Program-made: the position numbers and the translations under genes
NCBI GenBank assembly: GCA_030063045.1
Contig: JAQSEB010000151.1
Span: 124,001-188,000 of the forward strand
Reading direction: 5' to 3'
Length of the DNA: 64,000 nt
Source: Pratylenchus scribneri
Taxonomy: Eukaryota; Nematoda; Chromadorea; Rhabditida; Pratylenchidae
Notes under the pieces: model-generated
What the model was told of the DNA's origin: nothing
Databases searched by the model: none
What the model saw: only the letters and a program-made list of their open reading frames with translations
Shown here: positions 24,301-38,600 of the stretch, in pieces
How positions within the stretch are numbered: position 1 is the first letter of the stretch
Layout of the letters: every line of letters starts with the position of its first letter

Positions 24301-27300
24301 CATAATTTGCACAAAAATAATTTATCATTTTTGCATATTCTTTCCCTTTGCATTTTCTTATTTTCATCAAAATTATTTTCCTCAATAATGCATTCCGCTG
24401 CTTCTTTTTCATCAATTTTTAAATTATATGTCACAACAACTATGTCCAAATTAGAATTTGAGTTGATTGTGCCCAACAAATATGAACCATTGAATAATAT
24501 TTGCGCGGATGAATGCTAAATTTATGTTTATTTTTTTTAATTTTAATTATTTTTTCCCATAATTACGAACCCATTCTCTAACTATTTTTGTGACCCTTTC
24601 TTTTGCTTTCATATATTTTTTCATCCATTCATATTTTATGGGTTCACCTTTATCAATGTCTTTGACATCAACAAATTCCAATTCTTTAATCAACTAAAAA
24701 AGCAGAATAAAATTTTAATTAAAAATATCCAAAATTTTACATTTTCAGTCAAAATTCTTTCTTGCTCATCAAAATATAATTGTTGTGAATATTCGGCCAA
24801 ATCAAATACTTCTATTCTTTTTTCCTTTATCCCTAAAATTTCTCGCTTTTTTTGTATTCTTCGCTCCACGTACAATTCATGGTCTATAAAAAATGTTAAT
24901 TTGAATTATTCTCTATTTTCATTTAATTATACCAAGCTTTATTTGTTCTAATATTTGAGTTTGCTGATTAATTCCAGCTTCCAAATTCAGAGCAAATAAA
25001 ATGCGATTTTTATCTTTGCTTTCCATCTCTTTCCATTTCTGAATAATCCATGCAAATCTAAATGTGTGTAAATATTTCCTTATTTCCTCGATTTTCTCCA
25101 TTTTATCAACAATTGTATTCTCTTTTTCCGAATTTTTATTATTTTTCATAGCAATTTCAATTCTAATCAACAAATTATATAGTGCTTTTTCCAATTTATT
25201 GATGTCTTCAAATTCGTTTATTTTAATATCATCTAGCTCTTTTCGGATTTTCTCTAATTCATTTTCATTAATAGCCATTAAATTTGTCTGAATTTCATTA
25301 TCAATGAATATTTTTTTGTAAATTTCTAATCCCTTTAATCGTTGGCCAATTTCAAAAGCGAATACTAATATATCCATGAATCGACGTTGTTCAGGATTAT
25401 CAACATCTTTCATTAATTTTTTATAATTCATATCTAGTGTGTCGAAACGCATCAAATCTAAAATATTTTAATTTGATTTTAAATTAATTTAAACATAAAA
25501 AGCATTTAATTTACCCTTAATTTTTCACTATTAAATAATTAATATTTTTTGATGAGGAAATTCAATTGAATTTATGGCTAAAAATTAATGTTTTTTTTAA
25601 TTTAAGATTAAATTCTTTTGTCCATAATCAAAAATTCTTTTGCCATAAAAAGAGAGCGATTTTTACCCATCTCATTAAGAAGCGTCAATTCATAAATGTT
25701 TTTCCCGATATGATTCACGAATGAATGGATTAAACCAATTAAACCATTTTAAGCTTTTTATTGAAGAATCACTTAGCTTCTGGTTAATAAGGTAAATAAA
25801 TATAAATTCACGCGTCTCAATGAATTTTTCAAATACGATTAAATTGTTGACTGGTGAAAATCATTTCCAAAACCGTCATAAGCTTGTCGATTAAAAGAAT
25901 TTAAATTTGTCTACAAGAAAATTGGCTTCTCATATATTTACCTTTAAATTCATATTCTTTCAAAATATTTAATTTTTTAATATGGCCGCCAGTTGATTGG
26001 CCACTTCTCTTTTTGCCTGTGGATTGATTTCTACGGATTCCTGTGATCTTCGATGCTGCTTCTTCATTTCTCATCAATGAAATTTCATTTCGAATTTGAC
26101 TCCCTCTTGGTGGTGTACTTATACTTCTCGTTTTCAAAGGCTTTCTAATTTGTGTTGCAGTGGTTTTTGCAAATTCTTTATTGAATTTTTGTAAATTTTC
26201 TTGTTTAAGTTTTTCCTTTTCCTTTCTTTTCTCTTCTTCTTCCTTTTCTTTTCGTTTGTTCGCCTTTCTCTTTTCTTTTCTCTTGTTTTTATTAACGTCA
26301 CTTTCTTTAACTATTTTTGGCGACGATCCCGCTACATCCTTTACGCCTCCTTCTCCCTCCAATATTTTTCCTTTTGTCGGCATTATTTCCTTCAATTGGG
26401 TTTTTTCTTCACTTAATGACTCTACAACTTTTGATGATTCAGGGAATTTATCATCATGGAAATCTAGCCCAAGTTTATAATACAAAATTTGTATATTCTT
26501 TTTATCAAGAATTTCATAAATGTGATCTCTTTGTTGGGGATGATTGTGTAAATCTGGAATATAGTTTTTTAATTAAATTAAAAATTAAATAGAAAATATT
26601 GAAATAATTTTTTTTGACTTTAAAATTTTCGCACTATTTTCATTATTAAATTGTCTTTAAAAATTTCTTACACTTTTAAAATTTAATAGGTTAATAAATA
26701 ACCTAAATTAAGAAAGGCGCTGAAAAATTTCATAATTTTTTATGAACTACAAAACTTTCTTTAAATAATATATATTAAAATGATTACCATGAAATAATTG
26801 CCAAAAATTAAACTTTTTATCATCCTCTTTTCTTTTGACTTTATCTTGCGAAGCAATTTTTTGCAAAATTTCAATATGAATATTCTGTAAATTCTGCGAC
26901 AACATTGGTTCTTCAATTAATTTATTCTCTCCTTTTTCATCTTTCACTTCATTTAGAAATTTTTCCGCCAATTGTTCTGGTTTTTGTTTTTGACCTTTTT
27001 TATTGTTCTTATTTATAAAGGCAACAATTTTTTCCGACATTATTATGACTTCATTGGCAATACTTCTTACTTCTTCTTGACGTAAATATAAATTGTCTGC
27101 CCAATAGCGGAAATCACAACGCCAATTTTCAATCAAATTTTGGAATGAATACTTATTGCCAACCGTTGATTCAATCCATTTTGCAAAAGCATATATGTTG
27201 GCGGCAATTTTGTTTACATGACGATGGAATGAAGAATTATGGTTTATAAATTCCTCATAAAAAATTCGCAATTGTTCTTCCGCAATTTGATCAGTGAAAT

Positions 27301-30300
27301 CTTATAAAATTTCATTAACAGAAATTGAGAGATTATTAATTGTTTTTTTATCAAAAAGGTACTTATTGAGTTTGTATCCGTGGGTCAATTAAAATAAAAT
27401 TTCTTCCTATGGGGTTTCAGGATTAGGGTTATATTCATTAAGGGTTACTCGAGATGATATCCTATCATTGAATGACTCCTAATGACCCTAAACCTAATTC
27501 TGAGACTAATAAGGGGAAGGGACCCTTTACTTCCCCAGTTTGATCCAAAAGGAGATACAAAATCTCTAATTATCATCAAAAATAGCATAAAAATTTGATT
27601 GATAACTAATTAGTCGAATTCTTTATATAGTATACAATTATTTTCATTTTATCTTGACATATTATTTGCTATTATTTTATTATAGAACAAAAAAGGGCAA
27701 GCCAACATCTACAATTGTTTGAAAAATTAGAATCTCTTAAGAGCTAAATCCTTAAAATTTATTTTAGGCCTAAAATTAGAATAGTTATAGTTATAAATTA
27801 CCTTTTATGTGGATTTGGGAAAAAAGTTATAAAGAGGGGAGGCGATTTTTTTCAACTCTGCTATAGAATACAAATTTATTAGAGTTTGATTTTGATGTAA
27901 TTAAAAAAATATTTAGATATTTTTCGAAAAAATTCGGACAATTATATTGCCCATTATTAAAGCATACATGTTCTCGATCTAATCGCATTTGTATGCTCAA
28001 ACCACAATTTTCGTAAATTAACAGGGCCGCCAATGAATTCACTAAGTCTATAAATTGATCCGGGGGAATACTTTAACACTTCTTGCATTTCTTCAACTAT
28101 TTCAATGGAATGTTCAATCATATTCAAATATGTTTGTGCCAAAATGTTTCTTTGCCTTAAATATTTGTTAATAACATAAAACGGATAATAATAATATTTA
28201 TATTGTTTTTAAAACAGAATTTTATTTAAAACTGAATATTAACACACTATTTCGGCGAAGAAGCAGAGTATAAATCCTAATTATAAGTTTAGTTTTTTTT
28301 TTATTTTTCTCTATCTGGCGAAAATAATAGGTTAATTTCAATTTTAACGGATTTCAGTTTTGACGAAATATGTTACGGTTAATATTAAAATAGGTTAATT
28401 CCGGAACTACTAAATGTTCGACTTTTATTTTTCATATGACTTGAGAATGGGATTCGTTCGACTCGCCATGGTCAATTTAGTCTAGGAAATTTCAAATTAA
28501 ACGTATGAGCTTATTATGAAAAAGCTGAAATTAAAACATAGACAGATTATGGTTTGCTAATATTTATTTATACTATATAAGTTTTTAATTGAAAAGTTTT
28601 TAAACTAATTTGAAATATTTTTCTAAATTTTACTATAATACTAATGTATTTAATCCAGAGGTCCCAGATTTTTTTTCAAGATAAAGTATATTGGCCTCGA
28701 AAATAAAGATTTAGGGGCCAAAATAAAGATTTTCCTAAATTTTTTATTTTTTTTATTATAAATGGGCAAGAGGGGATCAAATAGGAATAAAATTACATGT
28801 TTTTTGAGAAAATATTTTTGAAATTTTTAGCGACGTAAGCGAAAAATTTAATTAAATAAGGTCAAGAATTGAAAAATAGACCTAAAAATGGCCGCGCAGA
28901 ATTTTTATCATTTTTTCTTATAATTTCGTAAAAAAAAGTATAAAAAGTACAACAAAGTTCAAAATAAAGTACAAATCTTTAAAAAAAAGGTACATCTGGG
29001 ATCTCTGATATAATCCTTAATTCGCATTAACCATCAAACATGTGTACCTGTCAATACTGGTATCAATCTCCTCTTGCGAACAATCCATGAAATCGTCAAT
29101 TGATTTTTCATCAAAACTTTTCGCCGTGATCATTGTAAATTTGCGTTCCACTTGATTGATATCATGAAATCTAAGAAAAATACAAACAGCATCATTCAAT
29201 ACAATTTCCTCCTCTTCTTGGCTATATTCCTCATCAGTGAGTCGAATTAATCGCTTCCAAATTCGTCCAATAATTTCGTTGAATTTTTCCAAATTATATG
29301 GCTTATCTTTATGGTATGTAAGTACACTTTGCAATAACAAATTCAACGCTATCCTCAATTCATTTTGCTCAGGCTTTTTACCGTCTAGTGTACTTAAAAA
29401 ATAAAGTTTAAATATGATGATTGTATAGTTTATTTAAAATTGAAATTATTATTTAAAAATGATATTATTTACAATTTGTCGAATAAAAAATAAATAATGC
29501 AAAAATAATTATAATGATTTAATATTATCCTATATTTATAAACCATTTACTATACGATAAAAGGCTACCTTCTAATTTTGTGCCGAGGAAACTTGACACC
29601 GTTTGTAATTATTCATCAAAGCGGAACTAATTTTGATGATTTTAATATCAAATTAAAAATTAGATTCATGGTTTATCTATCAAATTTATATAAACTGGTA
29701 CAGAATTATTGAAATTAATTTCAAAATTCACTAATCTTGAATAAAGTTCTTTTAAAACATTCATTAATTTAGGCATAACTTAATCAATTTTGAAAAAATT
29801 TAAATAAAATTAATATCATTAAAAAGCCATAAACTGCTTTTTAATATAAAAAAAATATGAAACTTTGATTCGGTCTTTTATGAGTTAATAAAAATGGCGA
29901 CAAATTGGACCGCCGGTGTCAAGTTGGACGCACTGGAATAAAAGTTTTCCAAAAGTATTCTATGTTTAATTTATTATGGTTTTTTTTCAAATTACGAGTA
30001 TAATTGATCAAATTTGATTCAAATTTATTTTATAAGATAATTAGCTTAATCAAAATGGGGTCTAGGATAAATCATTGTGAATTGCTTTTCGACAAATTAA
30101 AATGTCATTTTATTTTAATACATAATAAAAGATAAAAAATTTTTCTATTTTTTAAATTATTATATGTATTATTTAATTAAATGTATATTGATAACAAAAA
30201 CTACCGTTTTAAGCATTCAACAGTAAACGCTCCCAAAGTTTTCTCTAAAAAATTTTATTTAAGAGAATTTTAAAATTTAATAAATATCTAATTATATAAT

Positions 30301-32630
30301 ATGTTGATATAAAAAAAAATATTGCAAATTATTAAATCTGGAATTTCCCAAAAGCTTGACTGATAATAGACTGTATTGACTTAAGAAAAGTTAGTTTAAG
30401 AATTCAATTTCAAATGGTATTTGTTTTTTGAAATATGAACCCCCCTCTCAAAACCCAAACATTTATGGTTTATAAATTATGTCTAAGCCTTAATTCCTGT
30501 CTGAATTTGGAATTTCACTGAATAAATATTGCCCATATCGAGTCAATTCTTAATTTCTATCATTCACAAATAATTCCAATTTGTTAATATTTTCTTCTAT
30601 TAATTTATAATTTTATACCTAATTTCATTGTGGAAGGTGCTGCCATTTCCAAATAATAAAATCCTTCAAAACCAATAAGATCATAAATTTTTAACTTTAA
30701 ATTCATAAAATTTAAATTTTGTAATTTCTGAATTCTTTCGATGAACAGCGGCGAATTGTTCAGCAGCCATTTTAGGCACCAATAATTCGATACTTGGAAT
30801 TGAGATGGCGATGCATAGAATGAGAAAAAAATGTTGTATTCATCCGGTGTACAATCGAATTCCTCCAATTTTAGGATTGTAAAAATTTCTGCACTGGACC
30901 TGGACACTTCCCACTAAAAAATAACAGATAAAATATCAAATAATTATGTAATTTATCAAAAAAAATTAGTGTACAAATATTTTTTTCGGGTGCTATTAAA
31001 AGGATAGCCCAGGTACTTTAGTTTGACTGAGTATGAAATATTTCCAAATGATATAATTGAGCTATAATAAATTGCTGATGATACTTAAAAAAAAGATTAA
31101 ATTCAAGATTCTGATTGTTAAGTTTAGATTATGGTCAAACTTTAAGAAGGAAAGAAAAGTTTAAAAAAAGGTTTGGCCATGCAAAAAAAAGTTATAATTA
31201 AATTTACATGATTTTATTTTTTTATGTATATATTAATATTAATAAAAAATATCCGTATTTTGTGAAGGATCAAACATTAAAATTTTGAAAATTATCGTAA
31301 ACAAACCTCTGGATCAATCCAATAGAAATGTCGCATTCGGAATAGGAAATATACGTTAAATTTCTCATTCTCTGCTAAAATAACATCGTGCCAAAGTCGA
31401 ATAAGAAATTTATAAAAGCGACAAGCTTTTTCTTTGATTATGTCTTCCTTTTTGACGGATTTTACTATCAATGACTTCAAGATGGAATATTCTTCTTTTC
31501 TCTTCTCAAATTGTTTTTCAAATTTTTCGGTGTCAAAATTGCTTTTATCATTAAACTGCGAAAGAATAGACCCACTCAAAATTTTATAATGGAAAAATCC
31601 TGAAAAATTTTGATTGAAATTGAAATGTCTAAAATAATTTATTCTCAACTTAAATTATAGTTATACAATATTTTAAATCAATTAATTTATTTTTAAATGA
31701 TTAAATTTACTCATAAATTTAATTCAATCATTTCGAGGTCTCGAAATTTAGACAAATTTTTATAATCTTTTCACGGTTAAAGTTCCGACATTAATCAAAT
31801 CAGTGTACAGAACTAATTTTCTTATTTTTATAACATTGCCATAGGCCACATTTTTATTTTGCCATATATAATGTAATAGCATGGATTTTTTTAATTTTCT
31901 CATGAATTCTTTTGCCCTAGAGAATCTTAATTTAAAAATCACGATTTTTAAAATAATATTCGGAAAAGCTGAATCTTACCAAAACAAATTTTCTGCAAAT
32001 TTTATGGTCTAAGTAAAGGTTATTTTCGATATAAAAAAATTTCGGTTAAATTAAAAGTTTATCAAATTTATTTATGTATGTTATTTTTAAGGCATGAAAT
32101 TTAGTTAAACTAAAAAAACTAACCTGTATATAATTTCAGATCAATCGGCTCAGATTTTGGCATGAATAATGCATTGGTCATAATTTCCTCTAATTTTTCA
32201 GCTTCTTTCTTTTCCTCATCTGTATTCTGTAACAATTTATATTCATATACCAGTCAGAGGAATTTAAAAAGTTAAATTACATTTAATGGCCATTTCTGTA
32301 TAGACCGCAGCCTCTTTGTATTTTCGAAGAGTGAAGAAGACTGAAAAAGAAAATTATTCAATATATTTTTGGAGTTTATTTTTTTTACTTCAAATTGGAA
32401 TTGATCTGAAATTGATGATGATTCTAGCGGATTGGAAAGCTTGTGGGATTGCGACGATTTATTTGATGTTTCTTGCAGTTCTTTTGATGATTTTTCTGCA
32501 GGTTTGGTTTTCGTGGATTGAAAATTTGTTAATTTCTGCTTTTCATCATCATTCAGCGATTGATGTATGTATGTATGTGTCAATGGCAATCTGGATCCAG
32601 GTATCAAATGTGGACTTAAATGATAAATTA
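21340..32630 (-). CDS. G2: helical-module protein with C-terminal poly(A)-polymerase-like domain (23 exons seen, ~1671 aa; 5' exon uncertain)
   Basis: Exons: 32630-32389, 32340-32281, 32226-32124, 31599-31307, 30913-30619, 30244-30205, 29392-29048, 28155-27968, 27300-26788, 26553-25942, 25457-24933, 24883-24741, 24693-24571, 24515-24297, 24252-23955, 23905-23813, 23767-23629, 23570-23368, 22821-22742, 22686-22475, 21936-21783, 21739-21651, 21385-21340. Every junction keeps frame and mirrors G1; several exons have identical lengths (40, 345, 188, 123, 93, 139, 203, 212 and 154 nt). The polymerase-like part runs from LIKELEFVDVK through FNGSYLLG, KLWAKRNNIYGPKLGFFKGV, LMPIISPGF and VWLVGLKPKK to RGWEVILKEN. 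It keeps the third catalytic Asp (EVDFLF), but the first is Asn (SNSNLDIVVV), so activity is uncertain. The first exon has no in-frame ATG. Its acceptor at 32630 needs a phase-1 donor, which the Lys-rich exon of G3 (34667-34464) supplies. It may therefore share its 5' end with G3 rather than be a separate gene. Confidence 0.7.
22863..23355. mobile_element. Palindromic element in G2 intron (493 bp)
   Basis: Ends are GATACTTATGTGTTATCTAC and the inverse GTAGATAACACATAAGTACC. The flanks are TTATTTTT on both sides. It lies in the G2 intron homologous to the one carrying 5840-6446 in G1, at the same target bases, yet its terminal repeats are unrelated to that element. Inside are ATTCGACGCGTCTCGACGAG (23087-23106) and related words at 22919 and 23272. 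Confidence 0.75.
29575..29940. repeat. Probable small palindrome in G2 intron
   Basis: GAAACTTGACACCG near 29590 faces CGGTGTCAAGTTGG near 29912. This suggests a foldback element within the long intron between the 40-nt and 345-nt exons. The arms are short and the ends are not defined. Confidence 0.35.
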
Positions 32631-32690
32631 CTTATATGAGATTAATATTAGATAGTATTTTAAATAAGGAAAAAATTTTAAAAAATTTAA

Positions 32691-35600
32691 TTAAATAAAA
32701 TAAATTTGAGAATAAAATTCAACTCCAAACATTAGCTCGGCGTAGATTCGTTCTCGTGCTTCTTTTACTCCGCCTTGATTAATGTGCATTTCAGCGTTTG
32801 TACTGTTCTGGTTAATTATATCTCTCGCAAACATAAGCATGAAAACGCCACAATCAATTCCATTTTCTTGTTTAGGCAAATCAGTTCTACTCGTTATTGG
32901 ATATTTGTCATTTTCGGAGAAAACGAATTGTCCACTTAGAGGATGACCATTTTGCATGTATAAATCATGGAACATTTTGAAAATGTCTCTGGTGAATTCA
33001 TTATTTTTGCTGCCTGGATGCAAAGAATCAAAGTAATCAAGTCTATTTTCATCCACATCCATCACTGCCAGTACCCAGTGGTTTTTGTTCAAATGTGCCG
33101 GAATTAACCAATACTTGACATCATCAACAACAGCATTTTGCAGCCATACCGGGAAGAATTTTTGTTGTTTAAAGCGGAATAAATAAATCACGTAGGTTGG
33201 AATGAAGCCAAAATTATGGACTTTTCTATGATGAAATTTTTCATTTTCACGAATTAACATTTCCAAATAAGCATCAATAACATCATTTTCTAACCATTCT
33301 CCATGCAATACCTTTTCCAAATTATCTAGAAGCAATATATTTTGTTCGGTTTCAATACTCTGAATTGGCCCAATTTGTGAAGAAGATGCTGCAATTTAAT
33401 GTTGAATTATAATTTTTTTCTTTTTTTTTTGAAAGATAGAAATTCTATTTTGTTAAATTTTGACATTTTTCCGATAAAACTGTATGTAATTTAAAACTTT
33501 CTCTAATAAAATTAATAACTATTTTATACTGAAATTATCTAATAAAAGATAAAATTTCTCTGCCTGTTTTCTATATTCTTTAATAATTTCCATTTTTCAT
33601 TTGTTTCTTTATATTATATCTCTAACTTAAAATGTTAAAAAAATTTTTTATAGAAAAAATGGAGATTTTCATGTTTGATATTAATAAATTTACGGAATCT
33701 TTATTGGGGCTATTAAATATAATTTATAACATTTAAATTAGTTAATTGGCTGATTGTCTATGGTGCGTCAAAATCGCCGAAACCGATGATTGCTAAGACC
33801 AAAATGAACATAACCATTTGTTTATTACTAATCAATTGATATAAGAACTATTAAATAATTTAAAAAATTTTATGATTTTGTTGGTGAACTCAACCGTCTA
33901 TATTATTATTATTACTAATTAAATGATATAAGAAAAATAAAATATTTTTAAAAAATTTTACATTCTGTTGGAGAATTTGCCTCCTTTCTTTGATTTTTGC
34001 TCTTTTCAATCTCTTGATCATGATGATGAATTGTTGACAATGTTGGTGAATGTGATGATGATGGGGCAGTAGCCACACTTTGGCCTTGTCCCTCATTTCT
34101 GGGGTGCATAATTTGTTGTGTAATTGAAGGTTTATGTTCAATTTCCGAATCTTGCTCTAAAATTTCCTTTGATTCTTTTCCTTTATCTGAATTCTCTGTA
34201 GCAATTACATCAAATTTAGGTTCTATAAATTAATTTGGAATATAATATCAATTAATTGAAAAATAATGAATTCAAATATACAAATAAAAATAGCAGATTA
34301 TAGAAAAAATTTTGTTAATTTACCTATAAAATCATGGAATTTAATACAAAATTTTTTGTTAATCGTTTTTCGTGAGATCATATAACTATGCTATAATAAC
34401 TAAGCATTAAAGTTTAAATTCATTTTTTTGTGTTTTGTATAATTATTTTTTAATATAATATACCTTCTTCTTGTGGTAAAGATTTTTCAGACGCTGTTTT
34501 CTTTTTCTTTTTTCCTTTTTTTGATTTTTTTCCTTTTGTTTGTTGCTCCTCTTCTTCCAAAAATTCGTCCGATGGAAGTATTTCTTTTTTCAATTTTTCT
34601 ATTCCACTATCGCTTAGAATGCTTTTCAATTTTGTTACTAATTTTTTGTCTTGATTTGTAGAAAATTCTAAAAAAATATTTCAAATATAAATGGGAAATT
34701 AATGACAATAAATAAAATTTTGATTAAAAAATTATTTATTTGTTAATTAATAAAATATAATTAATTTTTTTATTATTTATATTCAAATTATGCTAAAACT
34801 TTAATTATATTTTATTAATAAGTATTCTAATTTATATATGTAATTAAAAGAATGATTCAACTAATTTTACTTTGGAAAAAATGCCAAAAATTAAATGTTT
34901 TAGACTCATTGTTAGGTTTGTCTTCCTCAATCAATTTTGTCAATTGAGCAATATGGATATTTTGGAATCGTTCGGAATGTGGAGGAATTGAATAATTTTT
35001 ATTTTTGAATATTTCTTCAATTTCTTTATTCTTTTGTTTATCCTCTTTTGTAAAATCATCGTGGATTGTTTTCGCCATTTTATTTTTCTTCACCATTCGA
35101 TCAACAAAATCCAATATAAAATTTACTTTAAAATGTTGATTAGCAGATTATATCAATTCGATATTTCACAATTTTTTCATATATAATATACAGTAACCTC
35201 TCTACCGTAACTCCTATTCTCTAATAATTCCCCACCCTCGATTTTGAGGACCAATAGCACCTCTCAGGGTGAACTTTAAAAATTTTTACTGCATTTTCTT
35301 AGTTCCCTAAGCTCTATAAAATCCGCTATAATTTGTTCAAAAAGGTCCACAATTTAAGGTGTTACACCTCTAATTTTCCCAATTTTGAAGCATTGAATAA
35401 TAATTCCCTATGTAGTATTAAAAGAGTATTTATGGTTTTATATTACTTCTAATAATTCTAAAGATTTTTGGTTTCTATAGTCAATTCTCAAAACGCTGCG
35501 CTTTAGGTAAATTAATATATTAATATTTGAAACCAAATTAGAAATTTATGACATTTCTTTTACCTTTAATTGTATTTTCAATGTCACTTTGAGTCAAATA

Positions 35601-38600
35601 TATTGGATTGACATGAAGAGAGTCCATTTTATATCGGAAAATACAGCGCCAATCTTCCAGCAATGGCATGAAACGAATTTTTCCTTTCAAATCTATTTCT
35701 AGTGTATTCATCATCAAAAAAATATTTAATTTTATCTTGTTGATAGTTCGGCTTTCCTCATTGTTGTCTTCAGTAAATAATATTTTATAATATTTTCTGG
35801 TTCTTTCATCAAAATCAATTGTAAAATCTGTAAAAAATTATTTATTATAATTTTTAAAAATTAAAATATTTTGAATTGTTTAAATTTAGTATTTCCAATT
35901 CTGGCAGTACTAATTTTACTATGCTTTTATTAGGAGAATGGGAGACTGAATTGGTCACTTCAGTTTCTATATTTTTTTTTTGTTTTATTCAGCGATTTGA
36001 CGAGCCACAGCTCATTAACCTAATTAATGATTTTATATAATTTAAAAATTTTAATATTTCCAAATTTTGATTATAATTTCAAATTTATATTAATTGTTAA
36101 TTTTTGGCCAAGTAATGGCCAAATACTAAAAGACATTATATTGGCTTAAAACTCTATATATGGAAGATCGATATACCAATGGAAAGTCAACATTTGGGAT
36201 TATTAAATGCACTATAAATTAGTCGAATGAAGTACATACTTGTCGGTTTGTTGGTTGCAAATTTGAATTTTTTTGAAAATTTTATTTTTCTTAAGCCATT
36301 GTATAATGATGAAAAAATAATATTTTAGAATTAAAATCTGATGAACTTTTTGCTGCCTCCAATTAGTGATGCAAGTCTATAAATTGAGCCGACTTCCAAT
36401 TTTAGAATATCTTGCAATTCCTTGTCGGCATTTTCCAATAGCATGTCAATTTCCATCAAATAAAATGTAGGCAAAATTCTTATTAATAATATATAATTTT
36501 AATATAGTATATATTTTTTTTCCTATATTTTATTTTAAAGCTAATTTGCATTTTTTTAAATTTACTACTTTATAATTAATTTTAAAATAGTACTTCTTTC
36601 CCATCGAATTTAATTCCACATTATTTGTATTTTCTAGTAAATATTTTTCACTCATTCCAGCGAAAGTTTCATCACTAATTATTTGAGGTTTTACACCGTT
36701 AGGAGAAATTTCAAAAAAATTGAGCAGTATGTAAAGTGATTGCTCCAAAAGAGCTTCCGCTTTAACAATGTATTCATCATTCATATCCAAATCCCCCATT
36801 GAAGAGAGAAGTTCATCAATTTTATTGGAGAATCGATCGAATTTGGCTAAAACGAGCGTCATAATTTGGCGCGCATTTTCCTTACTTTCTTTTCCTGCTT
36901 TGACAATATTGCGCATTTTTTCATTAATTTCCATTTTTTCGACCAAAGATTCACGAAATTTTGAGAAATCATTTAACAGCAAACTAATCGACATTCTTAG
37001 CTGATAAATTCTTGCATTTTCCTTCCCAATTAAATATCTGCAATGGAATTTTAATTTTTAAAAAAAGCAATAAACACTCAATTGTTCTTATCTTTAAAAA
37101 TACCTTAAATATTCTATTTTAAGCCCCGGGTCTTAAAAATTTCAAAGATTCCTTTAGGGGGCTTAAAATAGAGAGGGGGCTTATAATAGAGATGGGGCTT
37201 AAAATTTTCAGAGAGGAAAAATGGATGAAAATAAAATTTTTTCAATAAAATTTGCAAAAAACCAGAACATGTTTTTACAATCCAAAACATGTTTTTACTA
37301 AATTTTTACAATTTTACAAATCAGAACATATTTTTGTGCAATTCTAAAAATTCTTAGGAGTTTTAAGATTTCAAACATGTTTTTGGCGATTACAAGCAAT
37401 TTTTGGGATGTTTTTTGAAATTTAAACAATTTTTTACAATACGAAATATGTTTTTCGACTAAAAACATTTACCCGAACATGTTTTGTAGTTTCAGACTTT
37501 TTTATTAAAATCATTTTACGCTTCGGAAAATGAACATGATTATAGAACTAAAAATAAAATATTATTAAAAAAAATTTGTGGTTGAGGAGCCTAAAATAGA
37601 GACGGGGCTTGGGCTTAAAATAGAATATTTACGGTATATTTTTTACCTTTTCAAGCACACATTTGTAAATTCTGGAATTGGATATCCTGAAATTTTTATA
37701 TTTATTTTTTAAATAATTTTTTCTTTATTTTATCATACTCCATAAAAAGACATACTAATTTTCATAACATCCATTCTTGTCAATTCCAGGCGGTCAAATC
37801 CAATGGGTCCGGTAAGAATAAAAATGCGTTTTTTCATTTCCATAAATTCAGCCTCCGACTTTTTGCCTATATTTTTGATGAAATCCTCCGATTTGGCCAT
37901 TAGCCATCTCAAAGACAAAAAGTTGACTATATAATTTTGTGAATCTTTTGTCAAATATTCTTGCAAATATTCACATTGTTTTTCCGTCCATTTATCTTTT
38001 GAATTCCAATTCAAATTTTTCTTTTTCATAAATTCTTCCGTTTTTATTTGCCACTGAATATAAAAAATGTTAAATAATTCTTATAAAAACTTCAAATTTA
38101 ATTTAAAACCTGTTTGTCCAGATAAAAGAAAGGTCGAATTTTTTCGCAGATAATCAATTTCCACTGTTCGCTTTTCTGCAAGGTTTGGTCCAAATTCATT
38201 CGCAAAAACATTTTGTAGAAATCGCAGGTCATTAATCCCAAATCCATTGTATTCTCTTCTTTATTGAACAATTCATCAAAATCTTCTCGAATTTGCTGAA
38301 AATGTGGATGAAATTCGTCCGATTCTTTTTCAAATTCATTCTTATAATAAATCAAATATTTGATCAAAATGGAAAAGCATTCTCGTTTATAAAAGTAAAA
38401 GGCAATTTTCATTTGGGCATCCTTCCTGCGTTGATCATTGTAGAAATCTTTTTTCCCGAATAAAATGGTATTATACACAGTTACAAGGCTTTGCATATTT
38501 TGATTGATTTTTTCTGTTGCCTTGATATTTTCTTCTACAAAAAATTATAATATTAGTGCAATAATGATTTCAATTATTTACCCGTCGTTGATGATGCATC

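Noticed and set aside
32272..32607. A separate gene starting at 32607
   Set aside because: The frame begins with TTG, not ATG, and is homologous to exon 2 of G1. It is an internal exon with an upstream acceptor at 32630.
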